9,959 bases of DNA from Thiotrichaceae bacterium (GTDB lineage: Bacteria; Pseudomonadota; Gammaproteobacteria; Thiotrichales; Thiotrichaceae). Under the pieces are notes generated by a model that saw only the letters and a program-made list of their open reading frames with translations, searched no databases and was not told where the DNA came from. The stretch spans positions 1 to 9,959 of the forward strand of contig JANTHA010000066.1 in assembly GCA_024762625.1 (NCBI GenBank), read 5' to 3'. Shown here piece by piece: positions 1 to 7,713 of the stretch (the first letter of the stretch is position 1; the number at the start of each line of letters is the position of its first letter). The translations under genes and the position numbers were made by a program.

Positions 1-733
1 TTTTTCCTTTGGGCAGGACTGGTTTTCCCAGAGATACGCCTTCGGGGGAGACAGCTCTGAATTTTAATTTATGTTGATAAAGATAATGACCTGGCGTGAT
101 ATTGAAATGCGCGTTTAGGGTTTGCTTGTTGTCAGCCGTAATATCAAGTGCGAACGCCTTATCGGGGGGCAGGGGGGCATTGGCGTTGCTCAGGCTGCTA
201 ATGCCGAGTTCCTGGGCGAGATTGATTGGTTTATTTTCAGTCGCTTGATTGACGGATGGCGCAGGCGCAACTTTTGCTGCCGAAAGCTGTAATTTGAGCG
301 TTCTCTTCTGTGGCGGATAGCATACGCCAATATCGGCGCAACCCTGGGATTTGGTTTTAAGGGAGAGTGTGGCGGCGTCGTTGTTGCTTCGGGTGATGGG
401 GATTTCGATCGAAACATTATGACGATAGGTTTCTACGGTTCCAAACGCTGGATCTTCCTTGATTTTTCCCTTTGGGAAGACGGGAGTTCCCAGGGTGACG
501 CCCGGGGTGTCGCTTTCAAAGGAAAAACGATTGCGGTACAGATAATAACCATCGGCAATTTTCCAGCTGGCTTTGATGCGATCCGGGTTGATTTCTGAGA
601 GCGATGGCTGAAAGGCGACATCAGGTTTTAAAAGTTCTTCCTGTTCCAGTGCAAAGACCGGATTAAAAGAGGCAATCAGGAATGCCAGCAGTGAGCAAAA
701 GGCAGCGGAAAAGAGTCGCATGTGTTTTTTCAT
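1..733 (-). CDS. dsbD: Thiol:disulfide interchange protein DsbD, N-terminal part (runs off the left edge)
   Basis: Reading leftward from ATG at 733-731 gives 244 open codons with no stop before the window edge. Residues 5-28 form a signal peptide with a likely cut after PVFA. Residues about 36-150 are a DsbD-alpha (DsbD_N, immunoglobulin-like) domain carrying the motif QGCADIGVCYPP; Cys132 and Cys138 have the spacing of the E. coli DsbD alpha-domain redox pair Cys103/Cys109. In the DsbD family this periplasmic domain takes electrons from the central membrane domain, which is fed by cytoplasmic thioredoxin, and passes them to DsbC, DsbG or CcmG. From about residue 190 the sequence starts again in the same pattern (PDKAF, GHYLY, LGKPVLPKGK against PDVAF, GYYLY, LGTPVFPKGK), so a second alpha-like domain seems to follow a Pro/Ala/Asn-rich linker. 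The membrane and thioredoxin-like gamma domains lie outside the window. No clear Shine-Dalgarno sequence precedes the ATG, but the signal peptide fits this start. Confidence 0.88.
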   Translation of the reverse strand, partial: MKKHMRLFSAAFCSLLAFLIASFNPVFALEQEELLKPDVAFQPSLSEINPDRIKASWKIADGYYLYRNRFSFESDTPGVTLGTPVFPKGKIKEDPAFGTVETYRHNVSIEIPITRSNNDAATLSLKTKSQGCADIGVCYPPQKRTLKLQLSAAKVAPAPSVNQATENKPINLAQELGISSLSNANAPLPPDKAFALDITADNKQTLNAHFNITPGHYLYQHKLKFRAVSPEGVSLGKPVLPKGK

Positions 734-783
734 TATTAATCGTATAACCGTTAGTAGAGGGGACGTAACATAAACGATGCTGG

Positions 784-789
784 ATTATA
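784..789 (-). promoter_or_regulatory. Candidate -10 box for dsbD
   Basis: Read on the minus strand this is a perfect TATAAT. It would place the transcription start near 777 and leave an untranslated leader of about 44 nt before the ATG at 733. The hexamer 17 bp further upstream (minus strand of 807-812, TAGCGA) matches TTGACA at only 3 of 6 positions, so the -35 is poor and an activator may be needed. The call rests on position and the -10 alone. Confidence 0.4.
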
Positions 790-856
790 TCTGGATGCCA
801 GCGCCATCGCTACTGTGGCTTTTACTATAGTTATAAAGGTTTGTCTTAAATCTGCC

Positions 857-1011
857 GTAATTACTCAGCGTATTCATCTTTTTGCCCGCGTAAGCTAAAA
901 AAAAGCGGCGTTATTTTCGTACTCAAATGGTCACATATTTGATATATGCTCACATTTTCCGTGCGAAAATGCCTTGAACTGAACCAAAATTTAAACACGC
1001 TGAATAGTTAC
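857..1011. repeat. Non-coding repeat element, copy A, with terminal inverted repeats (MITE-like)
   Basis: The left end (857-871, GTAATTACTCAGCGT) and the right end (997-1011, ACGCTGAATAGTTAC) are inverted copies matching at 13 of 15 positions. The heptamer AATCTGC flanks the element at 849-855 and 1012-1018 and could be a target-site duplication, apart from one extra base at 856. The left 74 bp (857-930) recur at 7714-7785 with only a few changes and one or two single-base indels. Inside the element, 953-959 (CATTTTC) and 965-971 (GAAAATG) form a 7-bp stem with a 5-nt loop, and 934-938/944-948 form a weaker AT-rich stem. There is no credible ORF. It sits between the divergent dsbD and GGDEF-EAL genes. 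It could be a small non-autonomous mobile element or a REP-like intergenic repeat. The rest of the spacer (734-856 and 1012-1147) shows only promoter-like elements. Confidence 0.6.
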
Positions 1012-1072
1012 AATCTGCTTCACTATTCTGCCTTATGGACGAAAAGGAAATACGCCCTTTGTCGGATTAGCC

Positions 1073-1101
1073 GTGAACTATCAGTATGAATCCATTATGA
1101 T
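1073..1101 (+). promoter_or_regulatory. Weak candidate promoter for the GGDEF-EAL gene
   Basis: TATGAT at 1096-1101 is one mismatch from a sigma70 -10 box and lies 17 bp after GTGAAC (1073-1078), a poor -35 with 3 of 6 matches. Transcription would begin near 1107, which would rule out the GTG at 1073 as the start codon and leave a leader of about 40 nt before the ATG at 1148. The surrounding sequence is A/T-rich, so chance matches are likely. Confidence 0.2.
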
Positions 1102-1147
1102 TAGATTAATAATAAAAATAACTATCTCACTTGATGAGACTATAACT

Positions 1148-3145
1148 ATGAAAATAACAATAACACAGCCTAAAGGGCAAAAATTTCTACCTTTCGCCAC
1201 AATCTTTTTATTGATTGTATTAAGCATCACACTCGCTACATGGCAGGTTTATGCGGTTGAAGCAGGCGGCAATTCAAGCGTTCAGATTTATTTACCGTTA
1301 TTTCAGGCGGTTCTGATGGTATTGGCCATTGCGCTGGGGCTGACTTTTCATTCGGTGCGAACTGCGAGAATTAAAAGTCAGGATATTATGGGTCTTACGC
1401 ATGAAGGCGAAGGCGCTTCTTTTAAAAACACCGAGGCTATTCTGGGTGAAGCTGGCGGCGGCATTATTCGTATTGGGTCAGATTACAAAATTGAATATAT
1501 GAATGGCACCGCGCTTAAGTATTGTGGTCATGAAAACAGGGATGTAACAGGTCAATCCATTTATGACATTGTCCAGTTACAAAATACCAATGATAAGGAA
1601 ACATTAAAGAAATTACTGGAACAACAGTTTGAAAACAATAAACAGGAAGATAAAGAAAAAAGAGAATGGGTTGAGTTAAAGTTGCTGAATAGTTCGGGTG
1701 AGTTACACCTATTAAAGGTAAAAGCAACGCCGATTTATGATGAAAAAGGCGAAACAGTGCGTGATATTGTAGTCATTATGCAGGATATTACCTCGGATCG
1801 GCAGGCGATGCAGAAACTGTTTGATCAGGCTTCAAGGGATTCGTTAACCGGTCTGATTAACCGTCATAGTTTTCAGAATTACATGGAGCTTGTCATCGCA
1901 GAAAGCGAGGGTGAAAACGCCCAGAATGTACTGGTCTATATGGATCTTGATCATTTCAAAACCGTCAATGATGTCTGTGGCCATGCTGCGGGAGACGAGT
2001 TGCTGCGTCAGATTTCCGAAATGTTTTCAAAACGATTGCGCTCAACAGATAAACTGGCGCGTATTGGCGGGGATGAATTCGCCATCCTGTTGCCGCAATG
2101 CAATATTAAAATAGCAACGTTGATACTCAATAGAATACTGGACGATGTGCGTAATTTCCGTTTTATCTGGCGTCAGAATACCTTTGTGGTTGGCGTCAGT
2201 ATCGGCGCGCTTGAATTTGATTCTGGTTATCGTATTGCCGATATAGGGCACTTGATGGTAGCGGTTGACGAAGCCTGTTACGCTGCTAAAAAGGCGGGAA
2301 GGAATCAGTTATTTATCAGGGAAATGGAGCGCCATGAAATATCACTGGCAAGCGAAACCGAACATGAAGACTCATGGGAAAGCACGCTTAAACACGCCAT
2401 TGAAAAAGATGAATATGAATTATATGTCCAACCAGTAAAGGCATTGTCGCAAGAAGAAAATGCGGAAAAAATCAATTTCTTTGAAGTGCTGTTGCGCCTC
2501 AAGCATGAAGGGAAAATACTCAAACCGGGTAGTTTTATCCCGACAGCTGAGCGACTGGGCTTGATGGGCGGCGTCGATCGCTGGGTTGTTTCAAAAATTG
2601 TTGAAATGGCGGGAGTGATGAATAAAAAAGATAAAAAGGCCAGGAATAATTTATTCAGTATCAATCTGTCTCCCGATTCGATTGATGATGCCGAGTTCCC
2701 TGCTTTTGTGAAAATGCTGATCAAAGAGCATGGCGTGGATGCGAGCCAGCTTTGTTTCGAGGTTTCGGAATCAGATGCGCTGGCGAATTTTTCCAAGGTG
2801 CAAAGTCTGTTTGCCGAACTGGTGGCGCTGGGTTGTTGTGGTTCGCTGGATGACTTTGGCAGCGGCTTCTCCTCATTAAACTATTTGCGTGAACTGCCGA
2901 TAAAGTATTTAAAAGTCGATGGAACCTTTGTGCGCAAAATGAGCGAGAACAGTGTGGACGCCGCGATGGTCGAAGCGGTGAATAGCGTTGTGCAGACCAT
3001 GGACATTTTCACAGTCGCTGAATCTGTAGAAGATGAAAAAACCGCTGGATTGCTAGCCAAGATGGGCGTCGATTATGGTCAGGGTTATTATTACAGCAGG
3101 CCAATGCCGATGGCGGATATTGACGATTATCGCACCGCCGCCTGA
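1148..3145 (+). CDS. Membrane-bound PAS-GGDEF-EAL cyclic-di-GMP synthase/phosphodiesterase
   Basis: From the ATG at 1148 the product is 665 aa. Residues 13-35 and 48-67 are two membrane segments around a short periplasmic loop. A PAS domain follows (about 95-215, ending in VVIMQDIT). The GGDEF domain (about 225-390) has an intact GGDEF at 307-311 and, five residues before it, RSTD (298-301), which fits the inhibitory product-binding I-site RxxD. The EAL domain (about 410-660) reads EVL at 446-448 in place of EAL but keeps the metal and catalytic residues: INLS, FEVSE, DDFGSGFSSL (568-577), KVDGTF, AESVE (624-628) and the late GQG. Both diguanylate cyclase and phosphodiesterase activity are therefore possible; which dominates cannot be read from sequence. 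GATGAG at 1133-1138 lies 9 nt before this ATG. The frame stays open back to GTG 1073 (690 aa) and ATG 1097, but neither has a Shine-Dalgarno sequence. The gene is followed by a terminator, so it is probably monocistronic. The PAS ligand is unknown. Confidence 0.93.
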   Translation: MKITITQPKGQKFLPFATIFLLIVLSITLATWQVYAVEAGGNSSVQIYLPLFQAVLMVLAIALGLTFHSVRTARIKSQDIMGLTHEGEGASFKNTEAILGEAGGGIIRIGSDYKIEYMNGTALKYCGHENRDVTGQSIYDIVQLQNTNDKETLKKLLEQQFENNKQEDKEKREWVELKLLNSSGELHLLKVKATPIYDEKGETVRDIVVIMQDITSDRQAMQKLFDQASRDSLTGLINRHSFQNYMELVIAESEGENAQNVLVYMDLDHFKTVNDVCGHAAGDELLRQISEMFSKRLRSTDKLARIGGDEFAILLPQCNIKIATLILNRILDDVRNFRFIWRQNTFVVGVSIGALEFDSGYRIADIGHLMVAVDEACYAAKKAGRNQLFIREMERHEISLASETEHEDSWESTLKHAIEKDEYELYVQPVKALSQEENAEKINFFEVLLRLKHEGKILKPGSFIPTAERLGLMGGVDRWVVSKIVEMAGVMNKKDKKARNNLFSINLSPDSIDDAEFPAFVKMLIKEHGVDASQLCFEVSESDALANFSKVQSLFAELVALGCCGSLDDFGSGFSSLNYLRELPIKYLKVDGTFVRKMSENSVDAAMVEAVNSVVQTMDIFTVAESVEDEKTAGLLAKMGVDYGQGYYYSRPMPMADIDDYRTAA

Positions 3146-3171
3146 CAAGAAAGTTGACTTAAGATGATTAA

Positions 3172-3193
3172 AATCCCCGCATGTGCGGGGATT
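3172..3193 (+). terminator. Rho-independent terminator after the GGDEF-EAL gene
   Basis: AATCCCCGC (3172-3180) pairs perfectly with GCGGGGATT (3185-3193) around an ATGT loop, giving a GC-rich 9-bp stem 26 bases after the TGA. An A-run precedes it. The downstream tract GTTGTTT is U-rich but interrupted, so the hairpin is strong while the U-tail is only fair. It separates this gene from the DUF2339 operon. Confidence 0.75.
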
Positions 3194-3288
3194 GTTGTTT
3201 ATGGCGTTTGTACTTGATGATTGAGGATGCCATGGTTTGTTACGTATTTGTTTTTCCTTATGCTTCTACAGACTTTCTTTTACATGCA

Positions 3289-3320
3289 TTGTCATTTTCT
3301 CCGCCAAAATCGTTTATGAT
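3289..3320 (+). promoter_or_regulatory. Weak candidate promoter for the DUF2339-DUF3999 operon
   Basis: TTGTCA (3289-3294) and TATGAT (3315-3320) each differ from the sigma70 consensus at one position, but they are 20 bp apart, longer than the preferred 16-18 bp. A 17- or 18-bp spacer would give the poorer -10 boxes GTTTAT or TTTATG. The location, 46 bp before the ATG at 3366 and after the preceding terminator, suits an operon promoter. Confidence 0.27.
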
Positions 3321-3365
3321 GGAGCATCATTTAAAACTGTTCTTAAAGATCAATAAACAAACCAT

Positions 3366-6233
3366 ATGAAAAGCCTGTTTTTCGCCGCCATCTTCTTTTT
3401 CGTCAGTTTGCTGCTGACGTTTCTTTTCAGATACGATGGCGAATTGCTAATTGTGATTCTGGCGACGGTGCTTGGTTTTATGCTGGGCAAATTCATTGAA
3501 TTGCAAAACGATGTCCGGTTTTTACGGGATGCTTTCGCCAGAGACTGGGAGCAGCGTCAGTCGCACAAGGCGCACACACCGTCGCAAACTCAAGAAGATT
3601 TTGTATCTGGTGATTTGGCGGCGCAGCCATTGGATTCTGAAAAAGAAAAATCGCCGGACTTAGCGCCGGTCATGGTTAATGTTGCACAAGCGGAGCCAGA
3701 TAAAACGCAACCGGTCAAAGCACGAGTTCTTGGGGATAAGCTGTCGCAACCGGCTTCTTCTCAAAGTGGTGTAGAAGGGGATCAACAGCGCCAGCACAAG
3801 CTGTCGGACAAAATCAGCGCTTACATTAAAAACTATTTTACCGGCGGCAATCTGTTTGTGCGCATCGGCATTATCATACTGTTTTTCGGCGTTTCCTTTT
3901 TGCTCAAATATGTGTCGGATCGCGGTCTGTTTCCGATCGAATACCGTCTCATGAGCGTGGTTGTAGGGTCGATTTTTTTACTGCTGCTGGGCTGGAACTT
4001 GCGCCACAAAAAAAGAACCTATGCGCTGCTTTTACAGGGGGCGGGAATTGGCGTACTGTATCTGGATATTTATGCCGCCTTCAGTCTATATCATTTGCTT
4101 GCGCCGTTGCCCGCCTTTGCACTGTTATTTGTGGTGAGTATGCTGAGCGCCGCGCTGGCGGTGTTGCAGGATTCCAAATCACTGGCGGTGCTGGGCTTTA
4201 GCGGCGGTTTTCTTGCGCCGATCCTGGCGTCCAGCGGCTCCAGTAACCATGTTGCGTTGTTCAGCTATTATGCGGTGCTGAATGTGGCGCTTGTGGCGAT
4301 CGCCTGGTTCAAGGCCTGGCGCGCGCTCAATTTGCTGGGTTTTGCGTTTACCTTTGTGATTGGCGCAGTCTGGGGCGTTTTCAGTTATAGCAGCGACAAA
4401 TTCGCCACCACCGAGCCGTTCCTGATTCTGTTTTTCCTGTTCTATGTGCTGATTGCGGTGTTTTTTGCGCTACGTCAACCTGCCCGGCAAGACGAGCAGG
4501 GCGAAAAACAGGCTGACAAGCAGCCCAACATGATCTGGAGTCTCACCGGTTATGTTGACGGCACCCTGGTTTTTGGCGTTCCGCTGGCGGCCTCGGCATT
4601 GCAGTATTCACTAGTCAAGAATTTTGAATACGGCGTTTCCATCTCCGCCTTTGCGACAGGCGCATTTTATCTGGCGTTGGCCTGGTTCTTGTGGAAGCGC
4701 TCGGGCAATAACCTGCGCCTGATCACCGAAGCGTTTCTTGCGCTGGGCGTGATTTTTAGCTCCATGGCGATTCCGTTTGCGCTGTCGCCCACGCAGACGG
4801 CGGCTGCCTGGGCGGTGGAAGGCGCAGGTTTGTTGTGGCTGGGTTCGCGTCAGAATCGCTGGTCAGTTCGGGCGTTTGGCTTGTTATTGCAATTGGGCGC
4901 GGCTTTCTTTGTTATTAATGGTCGGGTCTTTTCACAGGAAACGCCTTTTATCAACGGTGCGTTTATTAGCGCCGTGATGATGGCCGCGGCCGGCATTTTG
5001 TCCGCTCGTTTGCTTGGAAAACCATTCTCAGGTCGTAAACCATGGGAAGAAGCGCTTAGCCCCTTTCTACTGGTCTGGGGACTATTGTGGCTATTTGGCG
5101 GTTTTGTCGTGCAGATTTCCCGGCATTATGGCGATCAGTGGCTGGCGACAAGCGTACTGGTTCTGGCTGCGTTTTGCAGTGTAGGATTTACAATCGCGGC
5201 GCAGCGTTTTAAGCCGGAGTGGCGGCACGCCTGGTATGCGGCGAGCGCCTTGCTGGGCGTTATGCTGATGATGGCGTTGCTGCAATACGCGCTGCCTGAA
5301 TCGCGCGCATTAGTTTTTCATCACCCGGCGCAGTTTTATGGATGGCTTGCCTGGCCGCTGGCTTTTGGCGCGTTTTTCTTTTTTCTCAAGCGACTGGAGC
5401 GGCAACGGCGCATGTCCGGTCTTCAGCCCTGGTTTCATACGCTTTCGATGTTGCTTCTGGTAGTGTTGCTTACACTGGAAGGCGATTACCAGCTGCACGC
5501 GCATCTGGCGGCTGGTTCGGACTGGTTTACCATCTGGTATGCGATGCCAGCGATGCTGGTCATCTGGCTGATTATCAAGGCGCGCTTCTGGCCATTTTCG
5601 TATTTACAGGATCAACCACGCAGCAGGCAATTGTTTAGTGGTCTGGCGCTGGCGGCGTATCTGGCGCTGTGGGGTTTTGTCGCGCTGCTGCTAAAAGGCA
5701 ATCCAGCTCCGCTTCCCTGGGTTCCATTGCTGAATCCGCTGGATGTCAGCATCTTGATGGTGCTGTTATCATTGTTTTACTGGTGGCGAACAGTAGCGCC
5801 AGCATTGCTGGATTATCAGAATGAAAAAAGCGATGAGAATAAGTTGTTTAATAAGCGGCTGGCGCAACTCGTTTTTGGTTCGCTGGTGTTTTTGTGGCTT
5901 AATTTTACGGTGTTCCGCATTGTGCACCACTGGTTTGATACGCCTTATACTCCGGAAGGGATGTATGATTCTTCACTGGCGCAAACAGCAATATCCATTT
6001 TGTGGGCAATTTCTGGTGTGTTGCTGACCATCTATGCAAGTCGAAATAAGCTGCGCGGTCTGTGGATTGCAGGTGGCGCATTGCTGATTCTGGTGACGCT
6101 CAAACTGTTTGTGATTGATCTATCCGAGCTTGGTAATCTGGCGCGTATTATCTCTTTTATGGTGGTAGGCGCACTGCTGACAAGTATCGGTTATTTCGCG
6201 CCATTGCCGGATAAGCCGACACAGGAGCAATAA
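3366..6233 (+). CDS. DUF2339 family polytopic membrane protein
   Basis: The product is 955 aa with a membrane segment near residues 4-21 and another near 27-42, a charged and Pro/Gln-rich linker at about 50-148, and then more than twenty hydrophobic stretches to the end. Family-like blocks include GGNLFVRIGIIILFFGVSFL (160-179) followed by LKYVSDRG, then LQGAGIGVLYL (223-233), GGFLAPIL (280-287), WAVEGAGLLWLG (482-493) and a C-terminal block from about 870 to 948 ending GYFAPLPDK. These fit DUF2339 (COG5373), a family of large inner-membrane proteins without a known reaction. I see no catalytic motif I recognise. The stop codon overlaps the start of the DUF3999 gene by one base, so the two are very probably co-translated and may work together. 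The ATG at 3366 has no obvious Shine-Dalgarno sequence but leads straight into the first hydrophobic segment. The function is unknown; transport, or modification of an envelope polymer, would be guesses. Confidence 0.92.
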   Translation: MKSLFFAAIFFFVSLLLTFLFRYDGELLIVILATVLGFMLGKFIELQNDVRFLRDAFARDWEQRQSHKAHTPSQTQEDFVSGDLAAQPLDSEKEKSPDLAPVMVNVAQAEPDKTQPVKARVLGDKLSQPASSQSGVEGDQQRQHKLSDKISAYIKNYFTGGNLFVRIGIIILFFGVSFLLKYVSDRGLFPIEYRLMSVVVGSIFLLLLGWNLRHKKRTYALLLQGAGIGVLYLDIYAAFSLYHLLAPLPAFALLFVVSMLSAALAVLQDSKSLAVLGFSGGFLAPILASSGSSNHVALFSYYAVLNVALVAIAWFKAWRALNLLGFAFTFVIGAVWGVFSYSSDKFATTEPFLILFFLFYVLIAVFFALRQPARQDEQGEKQADKQPNMIWSLTGYVDGTLVFGVPLAASALQYSLVKNFEYGVSISAFATGAFYLALAWFLWKRSGNNLRLITEAFLALGVIFSSMAIPFALSPTQTAAAWAVEGAGLLWLGSRQNRWSVRAFGLLLQLGAAFFVINGRVFSQETPFINGAFISAVMMAAAGILSARLLGKPFSGRKPWEEALSPFLLVWGLLWLFGGFVVQISRHYGDQWLATSVLVLAAFCSVGFTIAAQRFKPEWRHAWYAASALLGVMLMMALLQYALPESRALVFHHPAQFYGWLAWPLAFGAFFFFLKRLERQRRMSGLQPWFHTLSMLLLVVLLTLEGDYQLHAHLAAGSDWFTIWYAMPAMLVIWLIIKARFWPFSYLQDQPRSRQLFSGLALAAYLALWGFVALLLKGNPAPLPWVPLLNPLDVSILMVLLSLFYWWRTVAPALLDYQNEKSDENKLFNKRLAQLVFGSLVFLWLNFTVFRIVHHWFDTPYTPEGMYDSSLAQTAISILWAISGVLLTIYASRNKLRGLWIAGGALLILVTLKLFVIDLSELGNLARIISFMVVGALLTSIGYFAPLPDKPTQEQ
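6223..6227 (+). promoter_or_regulatory. Ribosome binding site of the DUF3999 gene
   Basis: AGGAG lies inside the last codons of the DUF2339 gene, 5 nt before ATG 6233 and 11 nt before a second ATG at 6239. The stop and start codons share an A in TAATG, the usual arrangement for translational coupling. The spacing favours 6233 slightly over 6239; a third ATG at 6272, just before the signal peptide, has no such site. Confidence 0.7.
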
Positions 6234-7702
6234 TGATCATGAATTTTATTGTGTTGAATAAAAGCCATTCCATGCACTTTCTTGCAAAAATATTACTTAC
6301 TTTGATTTTGGTATCCGGTGTTGCATCCGCCAAATCGCTTTCACCGGAGGATTTCGCCTATAATGCGCCGATTCTGGAGCCAGCCTCAGGCGACAAGGCG
6401 TCACTGCGCCAGCTGAACCTGCCTGTAATTGTTTACGAAGGCATGCAACGCCGCGATTATGGGGATTTGCGCGTATTTAGCAAAGGCGGACAAGCTGCGC
6501 CGCAATATCTGCGGCAGATTGAGCAACAATCGGGTGAAAAAGGCATGGTTTTGCCCGTGTTTCCATTGAGTGAGGAACAGTCAAGGAATCCATCCAGTAT
6601 TCAGGTAATTATTAAGCAACAGAGCGATCAGCAAAAACTGGAAATAAATCAGCCGTTAACACATCAGAATGCCGTTAAGAAAAATAATGATATAAACCAA
6701 TACATTATTAAAAATAGTGAAAAACAGGCGGGTCTATGTCGCCTGTCATTGAGCTGGACTTCGCCAAAAGCGAATGTGATTGCGCCATTTTCACTGCAGG
6801 CTAGCAATGATCTGCAAAACTGGCGAGCGCTTGGCGCGCGCTTTACTGTGTCGCGTTTTAATATGAAGCCAAATTCAGCACATCAGCTGGGGCAAACAGC
6901 CAATGAGGTCAGTAATAATGAGGTGGATATTAATTGCGTCCACGATGCTTATTTGCGTCTTGCCTGGTTAAAGCCCGGGCAAGGTAATGTATTACTGGGA
7001 GTGAATGGATATTATCGACAGGGAGCGCGTCTGCGTTGGCTCTGGAAAAGTCTAGGCAAACCAACGTATGATCGAGAAGGGAACTGGTTATTTGAGAATG
7101 ATACCGTTGCGGCGCTGAGCAAGTTGGCGCTGGTCGCGCCGCAAAGTGGTTTGCTTTACAAGGGCGTCTTGTATTCGCGCAACAACGAAAAAGCGCCCTG
7201 GCGCTATGTCGTTCCTGTTATTCAGTACCGGCTTGATTCGGGCGGCGAAGCAAAGCAGGCTAAAAGATTAGAAAATCCGCAGCAAACTGAATTGCAAAGC
7301 AGTCCAGTCTTGTTTAAGCCCAATAGCGATCGCTATTGGAAGTTGCGACTCGAAAATGAAGCCAGATTGGGCGGTAATCAGCTGCCGGAAATACGCGTCT
7401 CCTGGCGCGAAAATGCGCTGATTTTTCTGGCGCAGGGCGAGCCGCCTTTCAAGCTTGCCTTTGGCAACCCCGAAGTTGGCCCGCCTCGCGATGCAGGCTT
7501 GATGCAGCTTCTCCAAGGCACCGAGATCAAGCCGCTGCAGGTCAGTCTGGGCAAGGCGCAACGCGTAGCGGCCTATCGTCAGCCGACAACGCCTTTTCCC
7601 TGGAAAAAAATTGCTTTCTGGATGTTGTTGTTACTGGGCGTCGCAGTGCTGGCCCTAATGGCGCTTAGTCTGTTCAGGCAGATGAATAATGAAAAGCAGT
7701 AG
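6233..7702 (+). CDS. DUF3999 family exported, C-terminally anchored protein
   Basis: The product is 489 aa. Residues 14-33 are a signal peptide ending in an ASA cleavage motif, preceded by an N-terminal extension that may not be used if translation starts at Met14. The mature part opens with FAYNAPI, LPVIVYEG and YGDLRVFS (about 41-83), blocks typical of DUF3999. Residues about 178-205 (LSLSWTS, FSLQASNDLQNWRALG) resemble a beta-sandwich of the galactose-binding type, and RYWKLRL (367-373) and FLAQGEPPFKLAFGN (398-412) are further family blocks. One membrane helix at about 460-481 leaves a short cytoplasmic tail, so most of the protein should face the periplasm. It overlaps the DUF2339 gene by one base; the two families are known as neighbours in other proteobacteria, which suggests a complex with a periplasmic DUF3999 part and a membrane DUF2339 part. 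No enzymatic residues are recognised and the role is unknown. Confidence 0.9.
   Translation: MIMNFIVLNKSHSMHFLAKILLTLILVSGVASAKSLSPEDFAYNAPILEPASGDKASLRQLNLPVIVYEGMQRRDYGDLRVFSKGGQAAPQYLRQIEQQSGEKGMVLPVFPLSEEQSRNPSSIQVIIKQQSDQQKLEINQPLTHQNAVKKNNDINQYIIKNSEKQAGLCRLSLSWTSPKANVIAPFSLQASNDLQNWRALGARFTVSRFNMKPNSAHQLGQTANEVSNNEVDINCVHDAYLRLAWLKPGQGNVLLGVNGYYRQGARLRWLWKSLGKPTYDREGNWLFENDTVAALSKLALVAPQSGLLYKGVLYSRNNEKAPWRYVVPVIQYRLDSGGEAKQAKRLENPQQTELQSSPVLFKPNSDRYWKLRLENEARLGGNQLPEIRVSWRENALIFLAQGEPPFKLAFGNPEVGPPRDAGLMQLLQGTEIKPLQVSLGKAQRVAAYRQPTTPFPWKKIAFWMLLLLGVAVLALMALSLFRQMNNEKQ
7320..7339. repeat. Perfect 20-bp palindrome within the DUF3999 gene
   Basis: The two halves, CCAATAGCGA and TCGCTATTGG, are exact reverse complements with no spacer. 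The centre GCGATCGC is the octamer known as HIP1 in cyanobacteria and occurs once more at about 4297-4304. The palindrome encodes part of the conserved PNSDRYWK segment, so protein constraint may account for much of it. Confidence 0.5.
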
Positions 7703-7713
7703 CTTGTTATCTT

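Noticed and set aside
190..621. Two minus-strand open frames (190-417 and 433-621) within the dsbD region
   Set aside because: They are out of frame with dsbD, whose frame has the signal peptide, the cysteine motif and repeated domain blocks.
861..937. Minus-strand frame through repeat copy A, reading roughly HLSTKITPLF to KDEYAE and a stop
   Set aside because: The same frame meets a stop in copy B and there is no start with a ribosome site, so the repeat is more likely non-coding.
1073..1147. GTG at 1073 (and ATG at 1097) as the start of the GGDEF-EAL gene
   Set aside because: No Shine-Dalgarno sequence near either; the added 25 residues are A/T-driven and the ATG at 1148 has GATGAG at a suitable distance and leads into the first membrane helix. 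The longer form is not excluded.
2305..2796. Antisense open frame of 163 codons opposite the EAL domain
   Set aside because: The plus strand encodes conserved EAL motifs here; the antisense frame shows no family resemblance and no start signal.
3181..3369. Open frame of 62 codons on the plus strand before the DUF2339 gene
   Set aside because: It starts inside the terminator hairpin, has no Shine-Dalgarno sequence, covers the likely promoter and has an unprotein-like composition.
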